Assembly (NCBI GenBank): GCA_014338005.1
Contig: QUBZ01000001.1
Coordinates: 62,001 to 126,000 of the forward strand
Length of the DNA: 64,000 bases
Direction: 5' to 3'
DNA from: Chloroflexota bacterium
GTDB taxonomy: Bacteria; Chloroflexota; Anaerolineae; Aggregatilineales; Phototrophicaceae
Shown: positions 33,476-42,524 of the stretch, in pieces
Layout: each line of letters opens with the position of its first letter
How positions within the stretch are numbered: the first letter of the stretch is position 1
Position numbers and translations under genes: made by a program
The notes under the pieces: model-generated
Database searches by the model: none
Told to the model about the DNA's origin: nothing
What the model saw: the letters and a program-made list of their open reading frames with translations, nothing else

Positions 33476-34834
33476 CTATTTTTTATCCTCTCCGCGCCCC
33501 TGCCAGGTGAACAAACGCGGCTCAGTGGTGAAATACGGCGCATCCGGGCGGTCGTTATCCACAACGCTTACTGTCCAGATAAAATCGTGTCGTATGGAGT
33601 CCTGGTTGTGCCATTCCTCCGGCACGATGAAGTAGAGTTCGCGCGTTGTGGCGGTGTAAACAGCCTTTGCCATCTGGTCTTCAACCCGAATAAGATATAC
33701 CTGCCCTGCCGCCAGAGAGCCAGAAGTTACCCAGCGCAGGGTGACAAGTTCGCTGCTTCGGAAGAAAGCGCGGTCGCTGGGACTCAGCGGACTGGGTGCG
33801 TTAAAGGTCGGGGTCAGTGTGGGTGTTGGCGTTTCGCTGCCGGATGGTGTAGGCGACAGCGTGGGAGTCGGCGTGGGTGCAGGTACACGCAGGCGCTGGC
33901 CGATGTAAAGCTGGACAAGACAGTTTGGCCCTCCTGATGCAGAGCCAAAATCGCACTGCGAGAATGTAACCTCCGGGTTTAACTCCGACAGAATTTTTAG
34001 GTTCGCGCCGTAAAAGTATGCGATCGAAAGGATGTTTTCATCCGCCTGCACCGTGTGCCACATAACGCCCGGCAAGAGCGTCTCAGTAGGCGGCGGCCCA
34101 CCGCCTGGCACACGTCCAGGTTGTATGCTGCTGGCAAGCGCCACCGCGCCATTCTCTTCATCAGCTTCCGAACTGCTTTCGTCTGTTGGTATGGCGTTCG
34201 GGTCAGGCGTTGAGGTCGGCCAGGGAACCTCAATGGATTGGCCGGGCAGAATCCGCGATGGATCGTCCAGATCATTTAGCTCGGCTACGATGCTTAAAAT
34301 CACGTCGTAGTGCCGGTGACCGCAGCGCGCGACGATGGCATATAAATCATCGTTCGGCTGTACCTGCTGGATGCACGGCCCTTGCGTGGGTGTCGGTGTG
34401 TCGGTTGGTGTAGGCAGCGGCGTCGGCGGCGCAGGCGTTACGGTCGCCAGGGCGAGCGTTGGTCGCGGCGTGTTGGTTGTAATCGCCAGCGGGCTGCTTA
34501 TCGGCACGGGTGACAGCGATGATGGCGCGCCGGTTTGTGATAATGAACCGAACAGGTTGATACCAACCAGCACTACAGCACCGACGCATACCAGGGAGCT
34601 TAAGACGATCAGGCCGCTGAGAAGATAAGTAGCCCCACGCCAGCGCAAGTTTTTCTCGGCCAGGTCAGTCTCACCATACTGATATGTATAGCCGGCTGGG
34701 GCGGGTGGTTCAGCTTTATCACCCCCGGCGATGGTTTGAACGCGCGCCAGCGTTGCGCCGCAAGTGCTGCATACGCTGGCGTTGCGGTGGTTAGGCGTTT
34801 CGCAAATCGGGCATAGTTTATAGGCCTGGGCCAA
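33476..34834 (-). CDS. Zinc-ribbon, single-pass membrane protein with extracellular LysM modules
   Basis: 452 residues. A cytoplasmic zinc ribbon (CPICETPNHRNASVCSTCG, about 8-26) precedes one transmembrane helix (about 71-95; LLSGLIVLSSLVCVGAVVLVGINLF). Outside are a TPTPT linker, a LysM-like module (VQPNDDLYAIVARCGH), a second (VQADENILSIAYFYGANL) and a C-terminal beta domain like that of the next gene. The start is TTG at 34834 with GAGG eight bases upstream. The architecture could link the cell wall to the cytoplasm; that role is inference. Confidence 0.85.
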   Translation of the reverse strand: MAQAYKLCPICETPNHRNASVCSTCGATLARVQTIAGGDKAEPPAPAGYTYQYGETDLAEKNLRWRGATYLLSGLIVLSSLVCVGAVVLVGINLFGSLSQTGAPSSLSPVPISSPLAITTNTPRPTLALATVTPAPPTPLPTPTDTPTPTQGPCIQQVQPNDDLYAIVARCGHRHYDVILSIVAELNDLDDPSRILPGQSIEVPWPTSTPDPNAIPTDESSSEADEENGAVALASSIQPGRVPGGGPPPTETLLPGVMWHTVQADENILSIAYFYGANLKILSELNPEVTFSQCDFGSASGGPNCLVQLYIGQRLRVPAPTPTPTLSPTPSGSETPTPTLTPTFNAPSPLSPSDRAFFRSSELVTLRWVTSGSLAAGQVYLIRVEDQMAKAVYTATTRELYFIVPEEWHNQDSIRHDFIWTVSVVDNDRPDAPYFTTEPRLFTWQGRGEDKK

Positions 34835-34904
34835 ATCCCTGTCCTCGGTTGAGTTCGTAGTATGAATTTGCGGATTTTATTATAGCGGAAGCCGATTGGC
34901 AGTC

Positions 34905-35879
34905 CTAGCGCGCATCCGTCCCACTGATTTGCAGCCGGGTGGAAATAATCGCATCGTGAATGATTTTTTCCGCCGGAACAACTGCGTTTTGAAAGATAAC
35001 CGCATCGCTTATGACGGCATTCCGGCCAATGCTGCATCCTGATTCGAGATAGACGCGCGGCCCCAAACGCGCCCCCTGCCCCACGCTGACGTGGGGGTCA
35101 ATGCGAACGGGTGGGATGATCTGTACGCTTCCCGGAAGCTCGCTGAGGATGTGACTGTCCTGCTGGTCATCCAGAAAATGACGATTTAAGGTCAGCAGGT
35201 CATAATCCGTTTCTATGGGCAGCGTCCAGGCGGTTTCGGCAAGCGCGGATGTGCCGCCGGACTGGAGGTACAATCTGGCGATGTCGAGGAACTGATTGGT
35301 GAAGACGCTGGTATTTAAGCGCAGACTGCTGAGATACTGAATGAACATGTCGCCGCAGACGGCCATATTCGCCAGCAAAACCGCATTTTGACCTTCAGTA
35401 ACTTCCTGTGTGATTCGCCTGATTGTCTGGCCTTCGACGGCTGCAAAATAGCTTGTCCTGGATTTGGACAGACTTAACGGCGCGCCGCTTAACACAAGTC
35501 CGTCATCAGGATGTTTAAGCAGCCGCTCTGGAAAATTGGAGTGAACGAAGGTATTGTAGCTGGCGAGGATAAACCGGGTTTTTAGTCTTTGAGTTAACTG
35601 TGCCAGCGTGCGCGTCAGGCTGCTGCTGGCGGGTTGCAGTACGAATTCAACCTGGACATTGGGCAGCCATTGTGAGTTTAAGTAGGCGGCGACCGAACCT
35701 TCGTCCTCGCCTACTACCACGATGTAGTGCTGGATACCCGCTTTGTAAAGCGTTTCCATCGCACGCAAAACCAGGGGTTTGCCCAACACTGGCAGCATGG
35801 CGCGTGGCCGATTGTAGGCCAGTTGGCTCTGGTGGTTGGAATTACCGATTGCCAGAATGACGGCGGGTAGGGGCGACAC
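34905..35879 (-). CDS. Nucleotidyltransferase-fold protein with degenerate catalytic loop and left-handed helix tail
   Basis: 324 residues shaped like a sugar-nucleotide pyrophosphorylase. The N-terminus reads VILAIGNSNHQSQLAYNRPRAMLPVLGKPLV; active enzymes have GGxGTRLxPLTxxxPKxMLPV, so both the glycine-rich loop and the lysine are altered. The C-terminal 70 residues have hexapeptide-repeat character (PPVRIDPHVSVGQGARLGPRVYLESGCSIG). I infer a non-catalytic or changed relative, perhaps a regulator. The start is GTG at 35879 with AAGGAG five bases upstream; the nearby ATG is out of frame. Confidence 0.75.
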   Translation of the reverse strand: MSPLPAVILAIGNSNHQSQLAYNRPRAMLPVLGKPLVLRAMETLYKAGIQHYIVVVGEDEGSVAAYLNSQWLPNVQVEFVLQPASSSLTRTLAQLTQRLKTRFILASYNTFVHSNFPERLLKHPDDGLVLSGAPLSLSKSRTSYFAAVEGQTIRRITQEVTEGQNAVLLANMAVCGDMFIQYLSSLRLNTSVFTNQFLDIARLYLQSGGTSALAETAWTLPIETDYDLLTLNRHFLDDQQDSHILSELPGSVQIIPPVRIDPHVSVGQGARLGPRVYLESGCSIGRNAVISDAVIFQNAVVPAEKIIHDAIISTRLQISGTDAR

Positions 35880-36013
35880 ATGATCTCCTTGCGATGTGCA
35901 GGATGTGACGGGTGGGATTATACCATACCGACTGACTTGCAGCCTAATGCTTACTTCAGGGGTTTCTTGTTATAATAAACAGTTGAAGGTTAAGCTTACC
36001 AAAGGTGCGACGG

Positions 36014-36250
36014 ATGACATCGGCGAGTAAACGCATTGTCACTTATCATATTGCGCGTTTACAGGATAAAAATCCCCAGGTGCGTCTGAAAGCGATCAGC
36101 GAGCTGCTGCTCCTGGCCGATCCTGATGCGCTCGACGCGCTGCGTGCGGTATTTGAAACCGACCCTGATCTGGAGGTGCGTAAAGCCGCTCAGGAAGCCG
36201 GACGCGCCATCTTTTTAAAGATGAAACAGGAAGAAGAGGTTAACAAATAA
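36014..36250 (+). CDS. Small HEAT-repeat protein
   Basis: 78 residues, all helical. One clear HEAT repeat pair (LQDKNPQVRLKAISELLLLADPD then LRAVFETDPDLEVRKAAQEAGRAI) ends in a Lys/Glu-rich tail. I start at the ATG at 36014 with AAAGGTG upstream; a GTG at 36005 overlaps that ribosome site. A TATAAT at 35971 may be its -10. HEAT modules bind other proteins; no enzyme function is expected. It lies alone between two minus-strand genes and is followed by a hairpin. Confidence 0.7.
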   Translation: MTSASKRIVTYHIARLQDKNPQVRLKAISELLLLADPDALDALRAVFETDPDLEVRKAAQEAGRAIFLKMKQEEEVNK

Positions 36251-36252
36251 AC

Positions 36253-36296
36253 AAGCGGGGATAACCATCGAACGATGCTGATGTCTCTCCCCGCTT
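36253..36296. terminator. Hairpin between the HEAT gene and valS, probably bidirectional terminator
   Basis: AAGCGGGGA (36253-36261) pairs with TCCCCGCTT (36288-36296), with an internal small hairpin CATCG/CGATG. On the minus strand it is followed by GTTTATTTG, a poor T tract. It sits between two convergent stops. Confidence 0.55.
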
Positions 36297-36313
36297 ATCC
36301 TCGGATTGATCGC

Positions 36314-38944
36314 TTACATGGCGTTTTCCCCACAGAGTGTGTTGATTCTCTCTGTTATTCGATTGAAACCGGCTTGCAGTTCGTTTAACCGGGCGCGTTC
36401 GCGTTCAACGACTTCCGGCCTGGCGCGGCTGATGAAATCCTGATTATCCAGCTTTATCCTTGACCGCGCGATTTGTTCTTCCAGACGGGTCTGTTCGCGG
36501 CGCAGCCGTTCACACTCCGCCTGGATATCCACCATACCGGCCAGCGGCAGATAGATGGTTACATCGCCAATGATGATGGATGCGGCCTGGTCAGGGGAAG
36601 AATGATCGGTTTCCAGTATTTCAATCTCATGCACGTTACACAGGCGCGCGAAGATATAGCTGTACTGTTTTAGGATGTCCCGGTGGCTGCCCGGCGCGGC
36701 CAGAGCCTTAATACGGCGGCCTGGGTCAACTTCATACTCGGCGCGTGTGTTGCGAATGCCGCGCACCAGATCAGCAATCAGGTTCATTTCGGCTTCGGCG
36801 TTTTCGTCGAGATAAGCCGTGTTGGCCTGCGGCCATTTTGCAGTGATAAGCGCCTCGCCTTCGTGGGGAATATACTGCCACAAAGCCTCGGTCACAAACG
36901 GCATAAACGGGTGCAGCAGGCGCAGGCAGGTATCCAGCACGTACACCAGCACACGGCGCGTTTTTGTTTTGGCCTCGTCGTCGCCTTCGTAAAGTGGATG
37001 TTTGCTGACTTCGATATACCAGTCGGCAAACTCGCCCCACAAAAATTCGTGAATCTGGCGTCCAGCTTCTCCGTACTGGTAGATGTCAAACAGATACTGG
37101 ACGCTGCCAACCAGCCGATTCAGACGGCTGGCGATCCAGCGCGAAGGTAAATCGAGGTCAGCAGCGGGCGGCATCCCTGCCGGCAGGTCGCCGTCCAGAT
37201 TGCCGGTAATAAAATTGCCGATCTGCCAGATTTTATTGACGAAGCGCCAGTTTGCCTCCACGCGGTCGCGGTCCAGGTTCAGATCGTTGCCGGGTGTACC
37301 GCTGGTAACGAGTGTAAACCGCAGCGGGTCGGTCCCATATTGATCCATAATCTCCAGAGGATCAATGGTGTTGCCCAGCGTTTTGCTGATCTTTCGTCCG
37401 TATTTGTCCCGAACCAGGCCGTGTAAATAAACGGTTTGGAAAGGCACGTCTCCTGTGAACCAGATACCGAGCATAATCATGCGCGCCACCCAGAAAAACA
37501 GAATGTCGTAGCCGGTTTCCATCATGCTGGTTGGGTAGAAGCGTTTTAGGTCTGGCGTCTGTTCCGGCCATCCCAGCGTGCTGAAGGGCCACAGCCCGCT
37601 GCTGAACCAGGTGTCCAGCACGTCTTCTTCGGGCGTCCAGCCATCCCCTTTCGGCGGTGTTTTACCCACATATATTTCGCCGTTTGGCCCGTACCAGGCT
37701 GGAATACGATGCCCCCACCAGAGCTGGCGGCTGATACACCAGTCCTGGATATTTTCCATCCAGTGGTAATATACCTTCTCGAACCGCTCCGGTACAATTT
37801 TAATCCTGCCTTCGCGCACAGCGGCGATAGCTTTTTCTGCCAGGGGTTTGGTTTTAACGAACCACTGCGTGCTAATGAGCGGCTCAACCACTTCGCCGCC
37901 GCGCTGGCTGCGCGGCACGATCATGGTGTGATCGGTCACTTTGATGGTCAACCCCACCGCTTCCATGTCTGCCCATAGTTTCTCGCGGCAGGCGAAACGA
38001 TCCAGCCCGGCGTAGGGGCCGGCTTCTGCATTCATGGTAACATCCCGATTCATCACGTTGATGACCGGCAAGTTGTGCCGCTGGCCGATTTCGTAATCGT
38101 TAAAATCGTGGCCCGGCGTGATTTTTAACGCGCCTGTCCCAAACTCGCGGTCAACATACTCATCGGCGATGATCGGAATGGGCCGGTTAAGGCCAGGTAC
38201 GTAAGCGGTCTTGCCGATCAGATGTTTATAGCGCGCATCTTCGGGATGCACGCAGACTGCCGTATCGCCCAGGATTGTTTCCGGGCGTGTTGTGGCGACT
38301 GGAATATGTTCCCCGCCTTCGACCGGATATTTGAAGTAGTACAGCTTGCCCAGTTCCTCGTCGCGCTCGACTTCGAGATCGGAAACAGCGGTCTGTAAAC
38401 CTGGACTCCAGTTCACCAGTCGGGGGCCGCGATAGATCAGCCCATCCTCGTAAAGGCGGACGAACACTTCCTGAACGGCGCTCGAAAGGCCATCATCCAG
38501 GGTGAAACGCTCCCGGTCCCAGTCGCAGCTTGCGCCCAGGCGGCGGTGCTGGTTTTGGATTGTGCCGCCATATTTTTCCTTCCATGCCCAGGTACGCGCC
38601 AGAAATTCTTCACGACCGATTTCCTGGCGGCTGGTTCCCATATCCCGGAGCATTTTTTCAACCTGTAACTGCGTGGCGATCCCGGCATGATCGGTTCCGG
38701 GAACCCACAGCGCCGCCTTTCCGCGCATTCGTTCGTAGCGGATCATCAGATCTTCGATGGAGGCGGTCAGCGCATGGCCGATGTGCAGCGCGCCGGTGAC
38801 GTTTGGCGGTGGCATACTGATGACAAATGTTTCTGCCTGGGGTGAAACAATCTCCGGCTTGAACCAGCCATTTTTCTCCCACCAGCTGTAGATGCGCGGC
38901 TCTGTCTCGGCAAAATCGAACACTCTGGGCATTGGTTTTGTCAT
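36314..38944 (-). CDS. valS: Valyl-tRNA synthetase
   Basis: An 876-residue class I synthetase. HIGH motif: PPPNVTGALHIGHALT (about residues 40-55); KMSKS is present as GRKISKTLGN. The editing domain contains TTRPETILGDTAVCVHPED, the connective segment has PRSQRGGEVVEPLISTQWFVK, and the C-terminal coiled coil typical of ValRS is at the end (LEEQIARSRIKLDNQDFISRA). The start ATG at 38944 has AGGAGC nine bases upstream; longer frames run into the regulatory leader. Expression is controlled by the T-box leader just upstream. Confidence 0.97.
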   Translation of the reverse strand: MTKPMPRVFDFAETEPRIYSWWEKNGWFKPEIVSPQAETFVISMPPPNVTGALHIGHALTASIEDLMIRYERMRGKAALWVPGTDHAGIATQLQVEKMLRDMGTSRQEIGREEFLARTWAWKEKYGGTIQNQHRRLGASCDWDRERFTLDDGLSSAVQEVFVRLYEDGLIYRGPRLVNWSPGLQTAVSDLEVERDEELGKLYYFKYPVEGGEHIPVATTRPETILGDTAVCVHPEDARYKHLIGKTAYVPGLNRPIPIIADEYVDREFGTGALKITPGHDFNDYEIGQRHNLPVINVMNRDVTMNAEAGPYAGLDRFACREKLWADMEAVGLTIKVTDHTMIVPRSQRGGEVVEPLISTQWFVKTKPLAEKAIAAVREGRIKIVPERFEKVYYHWMENIQDWCISRQLWWGHRIPAWYGPNGEIYVGKTPPKGDGWTPEEDVLDTWFSSGLWPFSTLGWPEQTPDLKRFYPTSMMETGYDILFFWVARMIMLGIWFTGDVPFQTVYLHGLVRDKYGRKISKTLGNTIDPLEIMDQYGTDPLRFTLVTSGTPGNDLNLDRDRVEANWRFVNKIWQIGNFITGNLDGDLPAGMPPAADLDLPSRWIASRLNRLVGSVQYLFDIYQYGEAGRQIHEFLWGEFADWYIEVSKHPLYEGDDEAKTKTRRVLVYVLDTCLRLLHPFMPFVTEALWQYIPHEGEALITAKWPQANTAYLDENAEAEMNLIADLVRGIRNTRAEYEVDPGRRIKALAAPGSHRDILKQYSYIFARLCNVHEIEILETDHSSPDQAASIIIGDVTIYLPLAGMVDIQAECERLRREQTRLEEQIARSRIKLDNQDFISRARPEVVERERARLNELQAGFNRITERINTLCGENAM

Positions 38945-38960
38945 ATGCTGCTCCTGCTGA

Positions 38961-39222
38961 AAAACAAAAAACCCTTTCGTCCAGACAGACAAGGACGAAA
39001 GGGTATCCCTCGCGGTACCACCTTGTTTCCCCGGCAGCAAAAGCCGAGGCACTCTAAAGCGTTAACGGGCTTACCCGGCCATGCTTACTGTGCTTCAGCA
39101 AGGCAACTCCTGGGTGACGTTCGACGAAACGCTGCGAGCGAGCTTTCAGCCCAATGACTCGCACTCTCTAACGCAGGGAATTTCGCTTACTCTCCCATTC
39201 GCGGTTGTTGGCATATAAGATT
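38961..39222 (-). ncRNA. T-box riboswitch leader of valS
   Basis: On the minus strand the leader contains AGAGAG and CTGAAAG (Stem I conserved elements), then the T-box antiterminator core AAGGTGGTACCGCG (39024-39011). A terminator follows: ACCCTTTCGTCC (39004-38993) pairs with GGACGAAAGGGT (38982-38971), followed by a TTTTTTGTTTTT tract. Uncharged tRNA-Val would stabilise the antiterminator and allow valS transcription. A candidate specifier codon GTC (valine) is at 39118-39116; a second GTC lies seven bases away, so the choice is tentative. Confidence 0.9.
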
Positions 39223-39228
39223 GCGCGT

Positions 39229-39257
39229 AGTGTAACATAGCCCCGGATGCGCGTCAA
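39229..39257 (-). promoter_or_regulatory. Promoter of the valS T-box leader
   Basis: On the minus strand: TTGACG (-35, 39257-39252), a 17-base spacer and TACACT (-10, 39234-39229). The start site would be about 39222. Confidence 0.65.
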
Positions 39258-39298
39258 TCCTGCGTCCGTGCTGCAAATTTAAAGATTACGATCATTGC

Positions 39299-39327
39299 TT
39301 GCACCGTAGATTCTTTCGTGCTAGACT
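39299..39327 (+). promoter_or_regulatory. Promoter of the REC-CpaE gene
   Basis: TTGCAC (-35, 39299-39304), a 17-base spacer and TAGACT (-10, 39322-39327), 40 bases before the ATG. It is divergent from the valS promoter. Confidence 0.6.
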
Positions 39328-39367
39328 GTCAACAATACTCGTTGAGTAAATTAACCCGAACCCAATC

Positions 39368-40525
39368 ATGCCTGATAAGATACTGATTGTAGATGATGAT
39401 ATAGACAGCCTCAAACTCATTGGCCTGATGCTCCAGCGGCATGGTTACGAAGTGATCGCTGCGAATGCCGGTAATCAGGCCATCTCCAAAGCCAGCAGCG
39501 AGCATCCTGATTTGATTATTCTGGATGTGATGATGCCGGATATGGATGGTTATGAGGTCTGCCGCCGCCTGCGCGCGAACCCCGACACCCGCCCGATACC
39601 GATTATCATGTTCACGGCTAAAACGCTGGTTGATGATAAAGTCGCCGGCTTTGAAGCCGGTGCCGATGACTATTTGACTAAACCCACACACCCGGCGGAG
39701 CTGGCGTCGCGCGTAAAAGCTATGCTGGCGCGCAGCGTTACGCAGCGCCGCCCGGAGCCGGCTAAGGGTTTGGCGATTGGTTTTGTGGGGGCTAAGGGCG
39801 GCGTAGGTACGACCACGCTGGCACTGAATGTGGCGGCGGCGCTGGCTTTGGCAGGGGAAAACCCCGTGCTGGCAGATTTCTGTTTAGGGCATGGCAGTTT
39901 AGGTCTGCTGCTGGGTTTTGGTCATTCTCATGGTATGGCGAATGTTCTGAGCAAACCGACCAGTGAAATCCGCCCATCCCTGATTGATGGCGAGATGGTG
40001 GTTCACCAGTCGGGTTTGCGCGTTTTGCTTTCGTCCGCCCGTGTTAAAGAAGCGCAGTTAAACTATTCATTTGAAGCGGCTGTAGGGGTGGTGCGAGCGT
40101 TAAAAACGATGGGGCGGCCTGCTATCTTTGATCTTGGCAGCGGTCTTTCTTCTATCACCAGCCGTCTTCAACGTGAGATGGACCAGATTGTAATGGTGCT
40201 GGAGCCAAATCACGTCGCTTTAACGATGGCGCATGAAATGCTTCATGAGTTAGAACCCGATGGTTCGCGTCGTGTTCATATTGTGGTGGTTAATCATTCG
40301 CCATCCAGCCTGCAAACCCCCTGGCATGAAATTGAGCAGGCGCTTGGTCAGGAAATTCGCGCGATTATTTCCGCAGCGCACGATCAATTGTATCAGGCTA
40401 CAAAAACATCCGTTCCCCTGGTTATTTATCAGCCAAACGCGGTATTTTCCAGCCAGATTATGAAGTTTACCGAGGATTTGAATATGCGCGTGAAGGCTGA
40501 GCCGGGCGGCGAGATGCTCCTCTGA
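39368..40525 (+). CDS. Response-regulator receiver fused to a CpaE/MinD-like ATPase
   Basis: 385 residues. A receiver domain (about 1-120) has the acidic pair DDD near residue 9, phospho-acceptor D53 (ILDVMMPDMDG) and K105 (LTKP). A CpaE/TadZ-like P-loop domain follows, whose deviant Walker A is AKGGVGTTTLALNV (about 142-155); the second lysine of ordinary ParA/MinD is Thr here. Members localise pilus (Tad) or signalling complexes at the pole. No pilus genes are adjacent; a sirtuin and a histidine kinase follow in the same direction, so one of these could supply the phosphate. Confidence 0.88.
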   Translation: MPDKILIVDDDIDSLKLIGLMLQRHGYEVIAANAGNQAISKASSEHPDLIILDVMMPDMDGYEVCRRLRANPDTRPIPIIMFTAKTLVDDKVAGFEAGADDYLTKPTHPAELASRVKAMLARSVTQRRPEPAKGLAIGFVGAKGGVGTTTLALNVAAALALAGENPVLADFCLGHGSLGLLLGFGHSHGMANVLSKPTSEIRPSLIDGEMVVHQSGLRVLLSSARVKEAQLNYSFEAAVGVVRALKTMGRPAIFDLGSGLSSITSRLQREMDQIVMVLEPNHVALTMAHEMLHELEPDGSRRVHIVVVNHSPSSLQTPWHEIEQALGQEIRAIISAAHDQLYQATKTSVPLVIYQPNAVFSSQIMKFTEDLNMRVKAEPGGEMLL

Positions 40526-40551
40526 AAAATAAGACTATTTTAGATATTGTG

Positions 40552-41313
40552 ATGAATTCAGAAGCGATTCGTTCTGCGGCAGATTTACTTAAACAGTCGA
40601 GTTTCGTTGTTGCCTTCACGGGTGCTGGAATCAGCACGCCTTCGGGGATTCCTGATTTCCGTAGTCCACACTCAGGACTGTGGAATGATGTAGACCCAAT
40701 GGCTGTTGCCAGCGTTCATGGGTTTCGGCAAAACCCGGAAGCGTTTTACGCCTGGATTTATCCCCTGGTTCGGCTGACAATCAATGCCAAGCCCAATCCG
40801 GCTCATGAGGCGCTGGCTCGCCTCGAAGTGTTGGGGAATCTGAAAGCCATCATTACTCAGAATATTGATATGCTGCACTCACGCGCGGGAAATACGGTTG
40901 TTTACGAACTGCATGGTCACATGCGCGAGGCGACCTGTGTTCACTGTTTTGCAGTTTACCCGGCAGAGCCGCTGATCGCTCAGTTTTTGAAAGATCATCA
41001 GGTGCCGCACTGTCCTTCGTGCGGCAGCGTGCTTAAGCCGAATGTGATTCTGTTTGGCGAACAGCTTCCAATCCGGCAGCTGCTTGCTGCCCAGGACGCT
41101 GCGCGCAAAGCTGACGTGCTGCTGGTAGTCGGCTCCTCGCTGGAGGTTGCTCCGGCCAGTGATATTCCGGTTCTGGCAAAAAAATACGGCGCGCAGATTA
41201 TTATTGTGAATTTAGAGCCAACCCCGCTTGATTCGCTGGCGCAGATTGTGATTCGCGCGGATGCTGCCGAGGTTCTTCCGCAGATTGTGGCGCATATGGA
41301 GGTTAGGGTATGA
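40552..41313 (+). CDS. cobB: Sir2-family NAD-dependent protein deacylase
   Basis: About 253 residues. The NAD site FTGAGISTPSGIPDFRS (22-38) and TQNIDMLH (102-109) are intact. The catalytic histidine is H121 in ELHGH, and the zinc is held by CVHC and CPSC (C129, C132, C154, C157). GSSLEVAPAS closes the nucleotide site. It would remove acyl groups from protein lysines at the cost of NAD. A GTG three bases upstream is an alternative start. The stop overlaps the start of the following histidine kinase (ATGA). Confidence 0.94.
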   Translation: MNSEAIRSAADLLKQSSFVVAFTGAGISTPSGIPDFRSPHSGLWNDVDPMAVASVHGFRQNPEAFYAWIYPLVRLTINAKPNPAHEALARLEVLGNLKAIITQNIDMLHSRAGNTVVYELHGHMREATCVHCFAVYPAEPLIAQFLKDHQVPHCPSCGSVLKPNVILFGEQLPIRQLLAAQDAARKADVLLVVGSSLEVAPASDIPVLAKKYGAQIIIVNLEPTPLDSLAQIVIRADAAEVLPQIVAHMEVRV

Positions 41314-42524
41314 ACATTGCTGCCGATAGCAACCATACAGCCTCTATGCTGGCCCGGTATGAGCGCCTGATGGACATCAGTATGCAGCTAAACTCCACGC
41401 TTGACCTGGCGTCCCTGCTGCGTAAGATCATCTCAGCGGCTAAGGAGCTGACCAATACCGAGGCTGCTTCTATTCTGTTGATTGATCCAGGAACGGGTGA
41501 GCTGCGTTTTGAGATCGCCTCAAATATTAACCCGCATGAGATTGAGAAGATTGTTGTTCCGATGGAAGGCAGCATCGCCGGCTGGATTGTAACACACGGC
41601 GAGCCGCGCGTGATCGAGGACGTAACCAAAGAGCCGGGCTGGAGCAGAAGCGTTGACGATACGATTGAATTTCATACTCGGAATCTGCTGGGCGTCCCCA
41701 TGCGTACACATAAAAAAGTTATTGGCTGTTTACAGGCAGTCAATAAGCTTGGTACGGGCAAGTTTGATGAGGACGATATAACGACGCTGACTGTTCTTGC
41801 CAGCCAGGCGGCTATTGCGGTTGAAAATGCCCGGTTATTCCAGCAGAGCGACTTTATCGCGGAGATGGTGCATGAACTCCGCACGCCGCTGGCTGCATTA
41901 AAGGCCAGCACGGTGCTGCTGCTTCGACCTGATCTCCCGTCTGCTCATGGCCGCGATATTGTTACGACTATGCAGAACGAAACGGAGCGTTTGATCCGGC
42001 TGACGAGTGAGTTTTTAGATTTGGCGCGTCTGGAGTCAGGGCGCACGCGGCTTGACCTCACCCGGTTTGACCTCCGTGAGCTGCTGTCAGAAAGTGTAGA
42101 GGTCGTTCTACCCCAGGCGAATGCTAAAGGTGTTGATATAGCTATCAAGTCGGAGCGTTTCACGGTAGCAGCTGACCGAGGCAAGGTTAAACAGGTTTTG
42201 CTCAATCTGCTGACGAACGCGATTAAATATAACCGAGAAAATGGGCATATTATCATCTCGGCCACCGAGGTTGAGAACCAGGATAAGCCTTTTGTTCAGG
42301 TTGCTGTCAAAGACACCGGCTTTGGCATCTCTAAAGAGCATCAGAAGCATATGTTCGAGAAGTTTTTCCGGGTTGCCGATACCGCTGGATTCACACAGGG
42401 TACGGGTTTAGGTCTGGCAATTGCCAAACATATCGTTGAGGCGCATGGCGGGCAGATCACCCTGGAAAGTGAAGCGGGTGTAGGGTCAACCTTCTTTATC
42501 ACCCTCCCTCTTGCTACCCGCTAA
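41310..42524 (+). CDS. GAF-domain sensor histidine kinase
   Basis: 404 residues with no membrane segment. A GAF domain (about 20-178; TNTEAASILLIDPGTGELRF ... LLGVPM) is followed by HisKA with H188 in EMVHELRTPL. The HATPase domain follows: N box NLLTNAIKYN, G1 DTGFGIS, G2 GTGLGLAIAKHI. It is translationally coupled to the sirtuin gene and lies near the receiver-containing REC-CpaE gene, which is a plausible partner. Its last four bases overlap the end of the convergent dehydrogenase gene. Confidence 0.93.
   Translation: MNIAADSNHTASMLARYERLMDISMQLNSTLDLASLLRKIISAAKELTNTEAASILLIDPGTGELRFEIASNINPHEIEKIVVPMEGSIAGWIVTHGEPRVIEDVTKEPGWSRSVDDTIEFHTRNLLGVPMRTHKKVIGCLQAVNKLGTGKFDEDDITTLTVLASQAAIAVENARLFQQSDFIAEMVHELRTPLAALKASTVLLLRPDLPSAHGRDIVTTMQNETERLIRLTSEFLDLARLESGRTRLDLTRFDLRELLSESVEVVLPQANAKGVDIAIKSERFTVAADRGKVKQVLLNLLTNAIKYNRENGHIIISATEVENQDKPFVQVAVKDTGFGISKEHQKHMFEKFFRVADTAGFTQGTGLGLAIAKHIVEAHGGQITLESEAGVGSTFFITLPLATR

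Noticed and set aside
32384..34834. Short repeats in the LysM genes as tandem or CRISPR-like repeats
   Set aside because: They encode the Thr/Pro linkers of the two paralogous proteins and have no regular spacer pattern.
38945..39052. 36-residue N-terminal extension of ValRS
   Set aside because: It is translated from the T-box terminator and antiterminator region; the ribosome site and conserved start are at 38944.
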